35,113 nt of DNA from an uncultured SAR86 cluster bacterium (GCA_902594855.1 CACJNS010000007.1:1-35113), one strand, 5' to 3'. Shown: positions 8,574-16,824, numbered from the stretch's first letter. Numbers and translations: made by a program. Notes: generated from the letters alone by a model not told the origin.

Positions 8574-10132
8574 TATCTTCTAAAAAAAGATGTTCTGTAT
8601 CCTAATAAATACAGTATTAAAAAATAAATTAATATTAGAAATAATATCCCAAACAAAAGAACTAGGTTAGAAAGCCATTGAACATTAATAGTTGAAATAT
8701 TGTTTGCGAAGAAATTAATAACGAAATAAAAAACTATATTTGCACTTATTATCTTTACCATTGAAATTAAACTTTCTTTAGTTACTTCAATGAAAGAGTC
8801 TTTTGACAAAATAACGTAGTAAATGATGACAGAAACTATAGCAGCAACAGAACTTCCTAAAGCAAGACCAACATGGCCATATCCTAGATAAAAAGCCAAA
8901 AAGTAATTCAGAAGAACATTCATAACAAAAGAAAGAATGGTAATAACTAAGGGGGTAAAAGTATCTTGTCTTGCAAAAAAACTAGCTGATAAAACTTTAA
9001 TCAACATAAAAGCAAATAAGCCAAGCGAAAAAGCTTGCAAGCTCATAGCAGTCATAATTGCATCACTTTCATTGAAGTTTCCTCTTACAAAAAGTAATTC
9101 AATGATGGGTAACCCTAGAGAAAAAAGTGCAACAGAAGAAGGGATTGCAAAGATTAAAATGAATTCTATTCCCCATTTTAAATTTTCTTTAAATTCAAAA
9201 TATTTTTCAGTGACATATTCGCTTGATAATTTAGGAAGAATAACAGTGGCGATGGCAATTCCAAAAATTCCAAGGGGAAGTTGTATTAATCTATCGGAAA
9301 GGTAAAGCCATGTTGGGCTCCCTGTTTCAAGAAGAGAAGCAAAAATAGTATCAATTAAGATATTCAACTGAACGACTCCACCAGCCAAAATACCAGGGAT
9401 CATTAAATTAAATATTTTTTTAGTGCCTTTATTGAGTATTTTCAAATCAAGTCTTGGCAAAAGTTTTAAATCTAACAAAAATTTTATTTGAAAGGCTAAT
9501 TGGACTATTCCAGCGATTATCACACCATAAGCAAGTGCAAATACTGGATTCTCAAAATAGTCTCTAAGATAAATAGCACAGAGAATGATACTTAAATTAA
9601 AAAAAACAGGGGTAGCTGCAGGAACTGAAAATTTACCAAATGAATTTAAAATACTACCCGATAAGGCAACCAAAGATATAAAAAATAAATAAGGGAAAGT
9701 TATCCTTAGAATATCTTGAGACAGTGCAAGCTTAGACTCATCGTAAAAAAAACCAGGAGCAAAAATAAAAACGAATACAGGAGTAAAAATAAAAACCAAA
9801 CCCACCAAAATTCCTGAAGCTAAAAATATTAAAGTAAATGATTTGTTAATAACCTCTTTTGTCTCTTCAAAACTATTTAAATTTTTATACTCAGTGAGTA
9901 CAGGGACAAAAGCTTGATTAAAAGCCCCCTCAGCAACTAGTCTCCGAAAAACATTAGGTATTTTTAGCATGACCACAAAAACATCATGTGCAAGTGATGA
10001 TCCTAAAAGGCTGGTTGTAACAACGTCTCTTATAAGACCAAAAATTCTAGAAATAAAAGTCCAAAATGAAACTAAGCCCGTCTTAAAAAATAAACCTTTT
10101 TCAGGGCTCTCCAATTTAGAAGGTGTAGTCAA
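8573..10132 (-). CDS. murJ: Lipid II flippase MurJ
   Basis: MurJ flips lipid II across the inner membrane for peptidoglycan synthesis. The 519 residues form about 14 hydrophobic segments with family motifs: SRIFGLIRD (residues 28-36), AHDVFVVMLKIPNVFRRL, and AEGAFNQAFVPVLTEY. The start appears to be TTG 10132: the frame is closed 15 bases upstream by a stop and has no ATG before the conserved first helix. It begins 2 bases after msrB and its stop overlaps the ribF ATG by one base. With ampD/ampG downstream and rodZ at 28 kb, it is one of several cell-wall genes here. Confidence 0.94.
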   Translation of the reverse strand: MTTPSKLESPEKGLFFKTGLVSFWTFISRIFGLIRDVVTTSLLGSSLAHDVFVVMLKIPNVFRRLVAEGAFNQAFVPVLTEYKNLNSFEETKEVINKSFTLIFLASGILVGLVFIFTPVFVFIFAPGFFYDESKLALSQDILRITFPYLFFISLVALSGSILNSFGKFSVPAATPVFFNLSIILCAIYLRDYFENPVFALAYGVIIAGIVQLAFQIKFLLDLKLLPRLDLKILNKGTKKIFNLMIPGILAGGVVQLNILIDTIFASLLETGSPTWLYLSDRLIQLPLGIFGIAIATVILPKLSSEYVTEKYFEFKENLKWGIEFILIFAIPSSVALFSLGLPIIELLFVRGNFNESDAIMTAMSLQAFSLGLFAFMLIKVLSASFFARQDTFTPLVITILSFVMNVLLNYFLAFYLGYGHVGLALGSSVAAIVSVIIYYVILSKDSFIEVTKESLISMVKIISANIVFYFVINFFANNISTINVQWLSNLVLLFGILFLILIYFLILYLLGYRTSFFRR

Positions 10133-10134
10133 AA

Positions 10135-10524
10135 TTATTCTTTTTCTTCAGGAATAAAATCAAGAGCTACTGAATTTATGCAATACCTTAAACCTGTTGG
10201 TTGTGGTCCATCATCAAATACATGACCTAAGTGAGCCGAACATTTAGAACAATGAACTTCTTTTCTTAAATAACCAATTTCATAATCATCACTGTAAGCA
10301 ACGGAATTTTTTTCAAATGGCTTATAAAAACTTGGCCAACCGGAACCAGAATCGTACTTAGCAGTATGATCAAATAGCTTTGATCCACAACAAACACAAA
10401 CATATTCTCCCGGCTCTTTATTATCATTCAAATTCCCAGAGAAAGCAGGCTCAGTTCCATGCTGCTGGGTCACATAATAGGCCTCTGCTGAGATCTGTTT
10501 TTTTTCTTTATCTTGCTTTGACAT
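10135..10524 (-). CDS. msrB: Peptide methionine (R)-S-oxide reductase MsrB
   Basis: MsrB reduces methionine-R-sulfoxide in oxidised proteins. The structural zinc is held by C43/C46 (CVCC) and C92/C95 (HCSKC). The catalytic cysteine is C115 in GLRYCINS, and GSGWPSF is at 60-66. Length is 129 residues (E. coli 137), with no signal peptide, so it is cytosolic. The ATG overlaps the desaturase stop by one base. MsrB is not normally part of the murJ cluster, so its place between desaturase and murJ is lineage-specific. Confidence 0.96.
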   Translation of the reverse strand: MSKQDKEKKQISAEAYYVTQQHGTEPAFSGNLNDNKEPGEYVCVCCGSKLFDHTAKYDSGSGWPSFYKPFEKNSVAYSDDYEIGYLRKEVHCSKCSAHLGHVFDDGPQPTGLRYCINSVALDFIPEEKE

Positions 10525-11438
10525 TAATTTGTTAGAAGTATTTTTTTAAAGACATCTCCATAACCATTGGCAATTTCCATTTTAGAAGTATGGCCCTTTG
10601 CTCTGAGCATTTTATGGGCCATTGGTAAGTTATACCAAGGACAAAATGTAAAAAGGTGATGTTCAACATGATAATTTACATTCAGGGGGGCTAGAAAGTA
10701 GCTTAAATACCATGGCACTTTTGTCGTCCTGGTGTTTTTGAAGTCATCGCCACCTTCCACGCCTGAGTGTTCAGTGATACTTCTTATTCTATAAAAAAGG
10801 CTGAACAGAGTAATCATCGGTACCCACCATAAAAAAAGGTAAAGCCAAGGGTTGCCGCTTTGATAAAGAATTGTAAAAAGAATCAAGTTAGTTAAGAGAA
10901 ATCCGTGCATTTTGCTTAAAAATCGTGAAATGTGAGCAGATAGGCTCAAGTTTGATCCCCAAGCAGACTTTAGCGCACCAAAGTATCTTCGTAGTCCTGC
11001 GACTCCAGTTAGATCCCTCGTAAATTTTCTGATGAGACTTGCTCTGGATGTCGGAAAAGCTTTTGTTAAACCTATGTCAGGATCTTTATCTGTTTCAGTG
11101 TATTTATGATGCTGTGAATGTATTTTTCGATAGGGAAAAGTATCAGTCATCACTGGAAAAGCGCAAAACCACTGTGATGCAAAGTCATTTAATTTTCTAT
11201 TTTTATACATCAAACCATGGGCACCATCGTGCATAAGAACTGTCATTTGGAACTGCTTTGCTGCTACGATCACTGAAGAAATGATAAAAGTTAGGACATT
11301 AGGTAGATAAATGAATAAAGAAAAGGCGAAAAGAACCTGAGCCCACATTGAAATAATTGTCATTGTGGTTTTCCAATCTTTTTTTTCTCTTAAAATTGCA
11401 ATTTCTTGATCGCTCAGAAGAGAATTGTAATCATTCAT
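10524..11438 (-). CDS. Membrane fatty acid desaturase
   Basis: A 304-residue integral membrane di-iron desaturase or hydroxylase. The three histidine boxes are H70DGAH74, H107SQHH111 and H257VEHH261, and a further conserved histidine is H224 (ITEHSG). Four to five hydrophobic segments flank them (about 25-60, 178-215 and 243-255). The family introduces double bonds or hydroxyls into acyl chains; the regiospecificity and substrate (phospholipid acyl chains, carotenoid-like or other lipid) cannot be told from sequence. It heads the long minus-strand chain into msrB and murJ and has a good -10 element immediately upstream. Confidence 0.9.
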   Translation of the reverse strand: MNDYNSLLSDQEIAILREKKDWKTTMTIISMWAQVLFAFSLFIYLPNVLTFIISSVIVAAKQFQMTVLMHDGAHGLMYKNRKLNDFASQWFCAFPVMTDTFPYRKIHSQHHKYTETDKDPDIGLTKAFPTSRASLIRKFTRDLTGVAGLRRYFGALKSAWGSNLSLSAHISRFLSKMHGFLLTNLILFTILYQSGNPWLYLFLWWVPMITLFSLFYRIRSITEHSGVEGGDDFKNTRTTKVPWYLSYFLAPLNVNYHVEHHLFTFCPWYNLPMAHKMLRAKGHTSKMEIANGYGDVFKKILLTN

Positions 11439-11444
11439 ATGCTA

Positions 11445-11450
11445 ATTATA
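11445..11450 (-). promoter_or_regulatory. Likely -10 element for the desaturase-msrB-murJ chain
   Basis: A perfect TATAAT on the minus strand lies in the 38-bp gap after pdxB. The expected transcription start, 6-7 bases on, falls on or next to the A of ATG 11438, so the mRNA would be essentially leaderless. The -35 region is poor (TTTTCC at 17 bp), which lowers confidence. Confidence 0.4.
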
Positions 11451-11476
11451 ACTAAGTGAGTTTTTTAGGAAAATTT

Positions 11477-12592
11477 TTATTTCTTTTGATTTTTAAAGCC
11501 AGAAAGCTCCATTCTTTGTAATAGATCTTTATCCATAGGTATATCTATATTAATTTCATCAAAGCCCTGTCTCATTTTTGATTTTCTTAGCTTTTCAAAT
11601 TCCTCTGGCCCAAAAGTTTTATCCATCTCGTTGTATTCACTCAAGAGAGCCTTAAATTCTATAGCGATTTTTCTCGTTGAAAAAACTTCTGAAATCAAGG
11701 ATTTAAAATCTAAATTCTTTGATTTTATTAATTTGTCTGAAAGACAGCTTGAGAGTTTTATAAACTTTTTATCTTCTTTTCGTTCCACAGATATAGAAAA
11801 AAGATCATTAAACTTTTCTAAAATTAAATCAATCTGTCTTTCTTTAGATGAGAATGTATAACCCGCTATGTGAGGTGTGCCAAAAGCATTTGAGTGATTC
11901 ATAAAAGAATAAATATCATTTGAGGAAATTTTTGGTTCATTTACCCAAACATCATTGAATATTTCTGACGATTTTGCTATTTCAGAATAATCAACTACCT
12001 CGCCTCTTGATGAATTAATTACTAATTTACTTTTCGGTCTCTGTTCTTTTGAGATTAAATTATGAGAGGGATATTTTCCTTCCTTTGAATATGAGCAATT
12101 GATGCTTAATACCTCACACGATAAAACTTTATTCAACTCATCTTCTGAATGATCATATAAGTAAGGATCATATATCTCTACCTCATATCCAAGTTTACTT
12201 AAACTAGAATCGATTTTTTTTCCAACGTGGCCGTGACCCACTATGCCAACCGAACATGCTTCAAAATCATTTTCTAACATACAACTGAGCACATATTCAA
12301 AAACAGCTTGAGAATTTGAACCTTTGGCGGTTTGTATGAAACATTCACTATCATCTAATAAATCATTAGAAATATGATTTTCTCCAGAAGCAAAAGATCC
12401 GATAAATGAAATGTTGGATTTTGAAATGAGCTCCTTGTTTACTTTAGTTGTAGTTCTAATAAAAAGAGCATCAGCATTTTTAATCGTTGAAGAATTTATT
12501 TTATCGAAAGGTAAAAAATCAAAATCAATATTCTGGTCTTCAAAAGATTCTTCTGAAATAGGAATATTTTTATCTATTATTAGTTTTATCAA
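11477..12592 (-). CDS. pdxB: 4-phosphoerythronate dehydrogenase PdxB
   Basis: PdxB oxidises 4-phospho-D-erythronate, the second step of DXP-dependent vitamin B6 synthesis. It belongs to the D-2-hydroxyacid dehydrogenase family. The NAD motif is GHGHVG (119-124), and the catalytic triad R196 (SSRGE), E219 (VNEP) and H241 (TPHIAGYT) is complete. The C-terminal ~120 residues match the position of the PdxB-specific dimerisation domain. Length is 371 (E. coli 378). The start is TTG 12592, which overlaps the TGA of the upstream acyltransferase (TTGA). PLP made by this pathway is the cofactor of IscS at 30 kb. Confidence 0.9.
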   Translation of the reverse strand: MIKLIIDKNIPISEESFEDQNIDFDFLPFDKINSSTIKNADALFIRTTTKVNKELISKSNISFIGSFASGENHISNDLLDDSECFIQTAKGSNSQAVFEYVLSCMLENDFEACSVGIVGHGHVGKKIDSSLSKLGYEVEIYDPYLYDHSEDELNKVLSCEVLSINCSYSKEGKYPSHNLISKEQRPKSKLVINSSRGEVVDYSEIAKSSEIFNDVWVNEPKISSNDIYSFMNHSNAFGTPHIAGYTFSSKERQIDLILEKFNDLFSISVERKEDKKFIKLSSCLSDKLIKSKNLDFKSLISEVFSTRKIAIEFKALLSEYNEMDKTFGPEEFEKLRKSKMRQGFDEINIDIPMDKDLLQRMELSGFKNQKK

Positions 12593-13311
12593 TTTTTGCT
12601 TGAGGGCAAAATTTTGCTTTTAATCCATCCAAAAAAGGTATTGCCTTTGAGATTATATCTATCAAGAGCTAAATACAAATCATCCATTTCTTTGGGGTCA
12701 GAAAACATATCTTCTCTTGATTTCATTTTTGCTGTTTGATCTAACTCTTTTACAATTTTTGCAGGGTTCCCGGCTACAACAACGTTTGGTGGCACATCCT
12801 TGGTAACTATCGCTCCAGCACCCACAATACTATTCTTACCTATCGTTACTCCCTTACATATTACTGCTCTATCTCCAACCCAAACATTTTCTTCTAGTTT
12901 AATAGGTTCTGATTGTCCAACTGGTTGAGCTCTATCGTAAATATCGTGCCAATCTGAATCTGATACGTACGCATTGTTAGCAAACATGCAGGAGTTACCT
13001 ATCTCAATGTTTGTGGCAGCAGAAATTCTGACTCCAGGGCTAATTAAACAAAAATCTCCAATAGTTATTTTTCCTTCATACCCTCCGCTTATCCAAGTAG
13101 TAAGATGAATATGAGCATCTGGTGAGGTAATTAGAGTCGCAAAATCACCCATTTTTATTCCTGTACCAAAGATTTGAACATACCTAACACCCATGATCAT
13201 AGGAGCCTTTCCAAGGTAGTCAAATTGCGGTCTGATAATTTTTTCAATATAAAGTTTATCCAAAAACCAATGAATTCTTTTTAACCAAAATGGTCGATTA
13301 TCTTTTCTAAT
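12589..13311 (-). CDS. Hexapeptide-repeat acyltransferase, probable ATT start
   Basis: The core is a left-handed beta-helix acyltransferase: repeated hexapeptides such as IGDFCL, IGNSCM, VGDRAV and IGKNSIVGAGAIV, ending in the signature GNPAKIVKEL. The acceptor is unknown; relatives acetylate sugars, antibiotics or envelope glycans. The TTG at 13263 gives 224 residues, but the frame stays open upstream with WLKRIHWFLDKLY, which resembles the N-terminus of related proteins as I remember them. No ATG, GTG or TTG exists there. An ATT at 13311 has AGGAG exactly 7 bases upstream, so I place the start there (240 residues). TTG 13263, with no ribosome site, is the alternative. The stop overlaps pdxB by 4 bases. 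Confidence 0.78.
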   Translation of the reverse strand: MRKDNRPFWLKRIHWFLDKLYIEKIIRPQFDYLGKAPMIMGVRYVQIFGTGIKMGDFATLITSPDAHIHLTTWISGGYEGKITIGDFCLISPGVRISAATNIEIGNSCMFANNAYVSDSDWHDIYDRAQPVGQSEPIKLEENVWVGDRAVICKGVTIGKNSIVGAGAIVTKDVPPNVVVAGNPAKIVKELDQTAKMKSREDMFSDPKEMDDLYLALDRYNLKGNTFFGWIKSKILPSSKN

Positions 13312-13317
13312 TTTATA

Positions 13318-13323
13318 ACTCCT
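13318..13323 (-). promoter_or_regulatory. Strong ribosome binding site before an ATT codon
   Basis: AGGAGT on the minus strand is followed after 7 bases by ATT 13311, in frame with the acyltransferase. No other initiation codon lies at a suitable distance, so this is the main evidence for the rare ATT start. Confidence 0.5.
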
Positions 13324-13337
13324 GCTTTGGTGCTAAG

Positions 13338-13346
13338 TGATATGAT
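13338..13346 (+). promoter_or_regulatory. Extended -10 promoter for the MATE-tusA operon
   Basis: TGATATGAT fits the extended -10 pattern TGnTATAAT with one mismatch. The predicted start is near 13353, leaving about 5 bases before ATG 13358 and no ribosome site. The complementary strand reads TATCAT over the same bases, so a divergent -10 for the acyltransferase may overlap it. No good -35 is visible on either strand. Confidence 0.4.
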
Positions 13347-13357
13347 AGCGTCCTTTT

Positions 13358-14773
13358 ATGTCAAATACTGCTAGATTAATTTACGAAGGACCGAACAAAA
13401 TTCTGCCTAAGATTTCGTTTGAGCTCTCAAAATTTAGGCAATTAGCCATACCAATGTTTTTTTCTCAGCTTGCAGGACATGCAACAGGAATAATTGCAGC
13501 TCTAATGACAGGAAATTACAGCACAATAGATCAAGCTGCGGTAGCTACTGGAAATATGTTTTTTTTCCCAATCTCCATGGGATTGATGGGAACCTTATTC
13601 ATTGTTACCGCAATGGTAGCTCAAAATTTTGGAGCAAATACTTTAGAAAATGTTGGGAAAATAATACGGCAGTCTTTCTGGGTAAGTATTCCTCTGATTA
13701 TTTTAGGAATCTGGGCAATGAGTCAATCCTCTTGGGCTTTTAACTTGCTTGGTACTCCTGAAGAAGTAAGAGAGATAACCAGAAAATATATGTATGGATT
13801 AATGGTTGGGCTTCCTGCTTTATATTTTTTTCAACCTTTGAGGTCAATGAGCGAAGGTATAACAAAACCCTTGCCAATAACTTACATAAACCTTTTTATG
13901 GTAGCTGTGAATGCAATACTCAATTATGGGTTCATTTTTGGAAAGCTTGGCTTGCCTGAGTTAGGTGGCGCTGGTTGTGGGATTTCTTTTGCTGTATCGG
14001 CATGGCTATCTCTAATTATTTTAGCAACCTATATTTATACAAGTGATAATTACAAAGACTGTAGGCTCTTTGACCAGTTTGATTTACCTGATTTTAAAAT
14101 TATTAAAGAGATAGTTATTTTAGGGCTACCGATTGGAGGAACCCTTTTTGTCGAAATCAGTATGTTCAGTGGCTCTGGATTAATTTTAGGTCAACTAGGG
14201 GCTGACGTAATAGCTAGTCATTCTATTGCCATGCATGTTTCAACAGTGACATTCATGATACCGCTAGCTATTGGCTTAGCAGCTTCTGTGAGAGTTGGAA
14301 ATCTAGTAGGCGCAAATGCTTCTCAGGATTCTAGATTTGCAGCCTTTTGTGGAATAGGATTTTCCATAGCTCTTGCCTTTATCAATGCCGCAATTTTAAT
14401 TCTATATGGTGAATACCTTGCAAGTTTTTTTAATCCTAACAGCTTGATAATTTCTTTAGCTTCTAACCTCTTAATTGTCGCAGCCATCTTTCAAATCACA
14501 GATGGCATTGCATTTAGCGGTATGGGTGCATTAAGGGGTTACAAAGACACAAGAGTCCCGCTTTTGATAATGATAATTGCGTATTGGGTCGTAGGTATGC
14601 CGCTTGGTTACAACATATCCTTAACAGATAATATTATTGAGCCCATTGGAGCGCTCGGCATGTGGATTGGAATGGCAGCTGGAATGTTCATTTTATCTAT
14701 ATTGGTTCTTTGGAGGTTAAATTTAGTATCCAAGAATTCCGCTCTGTTTCAACAATCTTATGAAAATAATTGA
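13358..14773 (+). CDS. MATE family efflux transporter
   Basis: A 471-residue inner-membrane protein with about 12 hydrophobic segments in two pseudo-symmetric halves, as in MATE (NorM-like) exporters. The first half begins FRQLAIPMFFSQLAGHATG, with the MATE-typical start of helix 1. GFIFGKLGLPELGGAGCGIS lies before helix 6, and the second half repeats the pattern with GLPIGGTLFVEISMFSGSG. MATE proteins export cationic drugs, flavins or other organic compounds using sodium or proton gradients; the substrate is not predictable. It is transcribed away from the acyltransferase and overlaps tusA by 14 bases. Confidence 0.92.
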   Translation: MSNTARLIYEGPNKILPKISFELSKFRQLAIPMFFSQLAGHATGIIAALMTGNYSTIDQAAVATGNMFFFPISMGLMGTLFIVTAMVAQNFGANTLENVGKIIRQSFWVSIPLIILGIWAMSQSSWAFNLLGTPEEVREITRKYMYGLMVGLPALYFFQPLRSMSEGITKPLPITYINLFMVAVNAILNYGFIFGKLGLPELGGAGCGISFAVSAWLSLIILATYIYTSDNYKDCRLFDQFDLPDFKIIKEIVILGLPIGGTLFVEISMFSGSGLILGQLGADVIASHSIAMHVSTVTFMIPLAIGLAASVRVGNLVGANASQDSRFAAFCGIGFSIALAFINAAILILYGEYLASFFNPNSLIISLASNLLIVAAIFQITDGIAFSGMGALRGYKDTRVPLLIMIIAYWVVGMPLGYNISLTDNIIEPIGALGMWIGMAAGMFILSILVLWRLNLVSKNSALFQQSYENN

Positions 14774-14978
14774 CGCAAAAGGTCTTAAATGTCCTGAGCC
14801 TCTTATGCTTTTGCATAAGGCAATTTATGAAGCTGAAAGCGGAGAAGAAGTTCGCTTAATTTCTACCGATCCCATGAGTGTTCCTGATGTTAAGAAATTC
14901 TGTGAATATTTAGAGCATAAATTGAAAGAAATAAAGGAATCAGATAATCTATTTGAATTCACTGTTGTAAAAAAATGA
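14760..14978 (+). CDS. tusA: TusA-family sulfur carrier
   Basis: A 72-residue TusA/SirA-like protein with the signature C11PEP (LKCPEPLMLLHKA). In this family the cysteine carries persulfide sulfur, received from IscS, to tRNA 2-thiouridine synthesis or other sulfur pathways. The second half (STDPMSVPDVKKFCEYL) matches the DP..DI/V..F pattern of the family. The start lies inside the MATE gene (14-base overlap), so translation is probably coupled. Its likely donor, IscS, is encoded at 30364-31569. Paralogues such as YedF exist, so the exact pathway is uncertain. Confidence 0.9.
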   Translation: MKIIDAKGLKCPEPLMLLHKAIYEAESGEEVRLISTDPMSVPDVKKFCEYLEHKLKEIKESDNLFEFTVVKK

Positions 14979-15058
14979 AAAAACTCATCTTAAGCTCGAT
15001 GATCTACATGGCTTTGTCTGTAATGTTGATCCTAGCTGTAGTCCAGCTTTTTTCTTAA
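14975..15058 (+). CDS. Candidate 27-residue single-TM peptide
   Basis: A short frame starts at ATG 14975, overlapping the tusA TGA as ATGA, and ends at TAA 15056. The peptide has a basic start (MKKL) followed by an almost entirely hydrophobic stretch with MIYMALSVMLILAVV in the middle, so it would be one membrane helix with the N-terminus inside. The stop/start coupling matches the style of the window and favours a real gene. Against it, a possible terminator hairpin lies in its last codons, and I recognise no family. Confidence 0.45.
   Translation: MKKLILSSMIYMALSVMLILAVVQLFS
15034..15053 (+). terminator. Weak intrinsic terminator after tusA
   Basis: A 5-bp stem AGCTG/CAGCT with a 5-base loop is followed by a run of T residues. 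The stem is short for an efficient terminator and lies within the 27-codon frame. It could limit read-through into the oxidoreductase gene. Confidence 0.25.
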
Positions 15059-15076
15059 ATCAAGGGAGATAAAAAA

Positions 15077-16210
15077 ATGGGAGAAATGTCAAAAGAAATT
15101 AGGTCTGAAATCAACTCGGATGGATTATTAACTTTATCCATTTCCTCTTCGGAAATTCCAAAACCAAAAGATCATGAAGTTTTAATTAAGGTTGAAGCTT
15201 CTCCAATAAATCCATCAGATCTTGGATTATTAATAAGTTTTGCTGCTGATGTCACATCTTTAAAAGTTGAAGGTGAAGGAGATGACAAAAAAGCAACGAT
15301 GAACGTTCATCCAAAACTACTAAGGACCATGCAAGCAAGATTAGACAAATCAATGCAAGTTGGTAATGAAGGTGCCGGAGTAGTCATTGATGCAGGAAAA
15401 GATGCGAAAGAAATGATTGGCAAAACAGTTGGTGTCGCTGGTGGAGCAATGTACTCTCAGTATAGGTGTATACCTGCGCAGAGTTGTCTTGTGATGCATG
15501 AGGGAACATCATCTAAAGATGCTGCTTCTTCATTTGTGAACCCTCTTACTGCCCTTGGGTTTATTGAAACCATGAAAATGGAAAATCACTCTTCTCTTGT
15601 TCATACTGCTGCTGCTTCAAACTTAGGTCAGATGCTAATTAAGATTTGCTTGGCAGATAACGTTCCTCTGGTGAACATTGTAAGAAAAGAAGAACATGAA
15701 AAATTACTGAAAGGTCTGGGGGCTACTCATGTTTGTAACTTTACGAACGACAATTTTATGGAAAGTCTCATTGATGCAATAGCTGAAAATAACGCCACTC
15801 TTGGATTTGATGCAACAGGTGGAGGTAATGAAGGTAAATTAGCCGGTCAGATATTATCTGCTATGGAAACTGCTGCAAATAGAAATATGAAAGAATACAG
15901 CCGTTATGGTTCAGATACTTACAAACAAGTTTATATTTATGGAGGCTTAGACCCTACTCCAACAGTTTTAAATAGATCTTATGGACTGAATTGGGGGCTT
16001 GGCGGATGGCTTCTGACTCCCTTTATTGCAAAAGCAGGAAATGAAATTTTCCAAAAGATGAGGCAACGCGTGGCTGATGAGATTACAACAACTTTTGCTA
16101 GTAATTACACTAAAGAGGTTTCTCTTTCTGAGATGTTGGATGCAGATTCAATTCTGACTTATGCAAAACAGGCTACTGGGGAGAAGTATTTAGTTACACC
16201 TCATAGATAA
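15077..16210 (+). CDS. MDR-superfamily NAD(P)-dependent oxidoreductase (quinone-oxidoreductase-like)
   Basis: A 377-residue medium-chain dehydrogenase/reductase. The GroES-like N-terminal domain shows HEVLIKVEASPINPSDLGLL (33-52) and the conserved VGNEGAGVVIDAG (95-107). The cofactor domain contains VHTAAASNLGQMLIKIC (175-191), a variant of the usual AAxGxVG loop, and FDATGGG later. Between the two N-terminal motifs is a charged insertion of about 35 residues (60-94) not usual in quinone reductases. I do not see the cysteine cluster of a structural zinc or a GHE motif, so it is probably zinc-free. GGGAG-like ribosome site at 15064-15068 supports ATG 15077; ATG 15086 is possible. Substrate unknown. 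Confidence 0.82.
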   Translation: MGEMSKEIRSEINSDGLLTLSISSSEIPKPKDHEVLIKVEASPINPSDLGLLISFAADVTSLKVEGEGDDKKATMNVHPKLLRTMQARLDKSMQVGNEGAGVVIDAGKDAKEMIGKTVGVAGGAMYSQYRCIPAQSCLVMHEGTSSKDAASSFVNPLTALGFIETMKMENHSSLVHTAAASNLGQMLIKICLADNVPLVNIVRKEEHEKLLKGLGATHVCNFTNDNFMESLIDAIAENNATLGFDATGGGNEGKLAGQILSAMETAANRNMKEYSRYGSDTYKQVYIYGGLDPTPTVLNRSYGLNWGLGGWLLTPFIAKAGNEIFQKMRQRVADEITTTFASNYTKEVSLSEMLDADSILTYAKQATGEKYLVTPHR

Positions 16211-16212
16211 AA

Positions 16213-16824
16213 CTAAGCTCGAATCCGATCAATTACTAAGCCTAAAGTCAGTAATAGAAAAAAAAGGATCAGTCTTAAATCGTTCAAGAGAGGTGTCTCT
16301 ACCGGTATAGCTATTGTTTTCTCTAAGGCTTCTATTTTATAAAGATGTCTTTCATCAAAAATTGGGTTTAAGCCAATTTCCAACATATCCTTTCTGCTTC
16401 TGTACCTCACGAAAGCAACGTTATCCCATTCCTCCATGCCTTGTGCTGACACAATGTCCATAGCTGGGAAAAAAACTTCTGAGAAAAAAATTGGATGAGA
16501 TGCTCTTTTAAACATTTCAGGATACATGTATTCCATGTAGTAATTCATAAGATTTGAAGAGGATGCTCCTTTGCCAGTTGCTGGCATTGTTTCTGGAGAT
16601 TCGTTGTAGTCTAAAAAGTTAACCATGAAAAAATCCTTTCCGTCGTCTTCTTCCATGAATTTTCTTAAACGCTGAATGTTTTGTTCGTCGTTTCCGCTTC
16701 TTTCAGAAATGACTTTCATAAAGGAATCAATCTCTTCATCATTCAGTGGACCTGAAAGATTTGAATACCAGATAAAAAAAATCGAATAAAAGAGAATGAA
16801 AAAATACCAATGGAAATTTTTCAT
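16213..16824 (-). CDS. Unrecognised protein with two terminal membrane helices
   Basis: A 203-residue protein I cannot assign. A hydrophobic segment at about 5-22 (rich in aromatic residues) and another at about 183-199, ending in RIRA, flank a soluble region of about 160 residues. Inside, [11 protein letters not shown] (65-75), [18 protein letters not shown] (133-150) and [17 protein letters not shown] (160-176) recall the strand-helix-strand pattern of dimeric ferredoxin-like (DUF1330/EthD-like) proteins; that is a guess. The N-terminal segment could be an uncleaved anchor, placing the middle in the periplasm. The ATG overlaps the sucD stop by 4 bases, so it ends the sdh-suc operon. Its own end is 2 bases from the convergent MDR gene. 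Confidence 0.75.
   Translation of the reverse strand: MKNFHWYFFILFYSIFFIWYSNLSGPLNDEEIDSFMKVISERSGNDEQNIQRLRKFMEEDDGKDFFMVNFLDYNESPETMPATGKGASSSNLMNYYMEYMYPEMFKRASHPIFFSEVFFPAMDIVSAQGMEEWDNVAFVRYRSRKDMLEIGLNPIFDERHLYKIEALEKTIAIPVETPLLNDLRLILFFLLLTLGLVIDRIRA

Noticed and set aside
8937..9305. 122-codon open frame on the plus strand
   Set aside because: Antisense to murJ; composition is that of a shadow frame.
16232..16256. ATTACT/AGTAAT hairpin between the convergent genes as a terminator
   Set aside because: On neither strand is the stem followed by a T run, and the stem is only A/T-rich 6 bp within the coding region.
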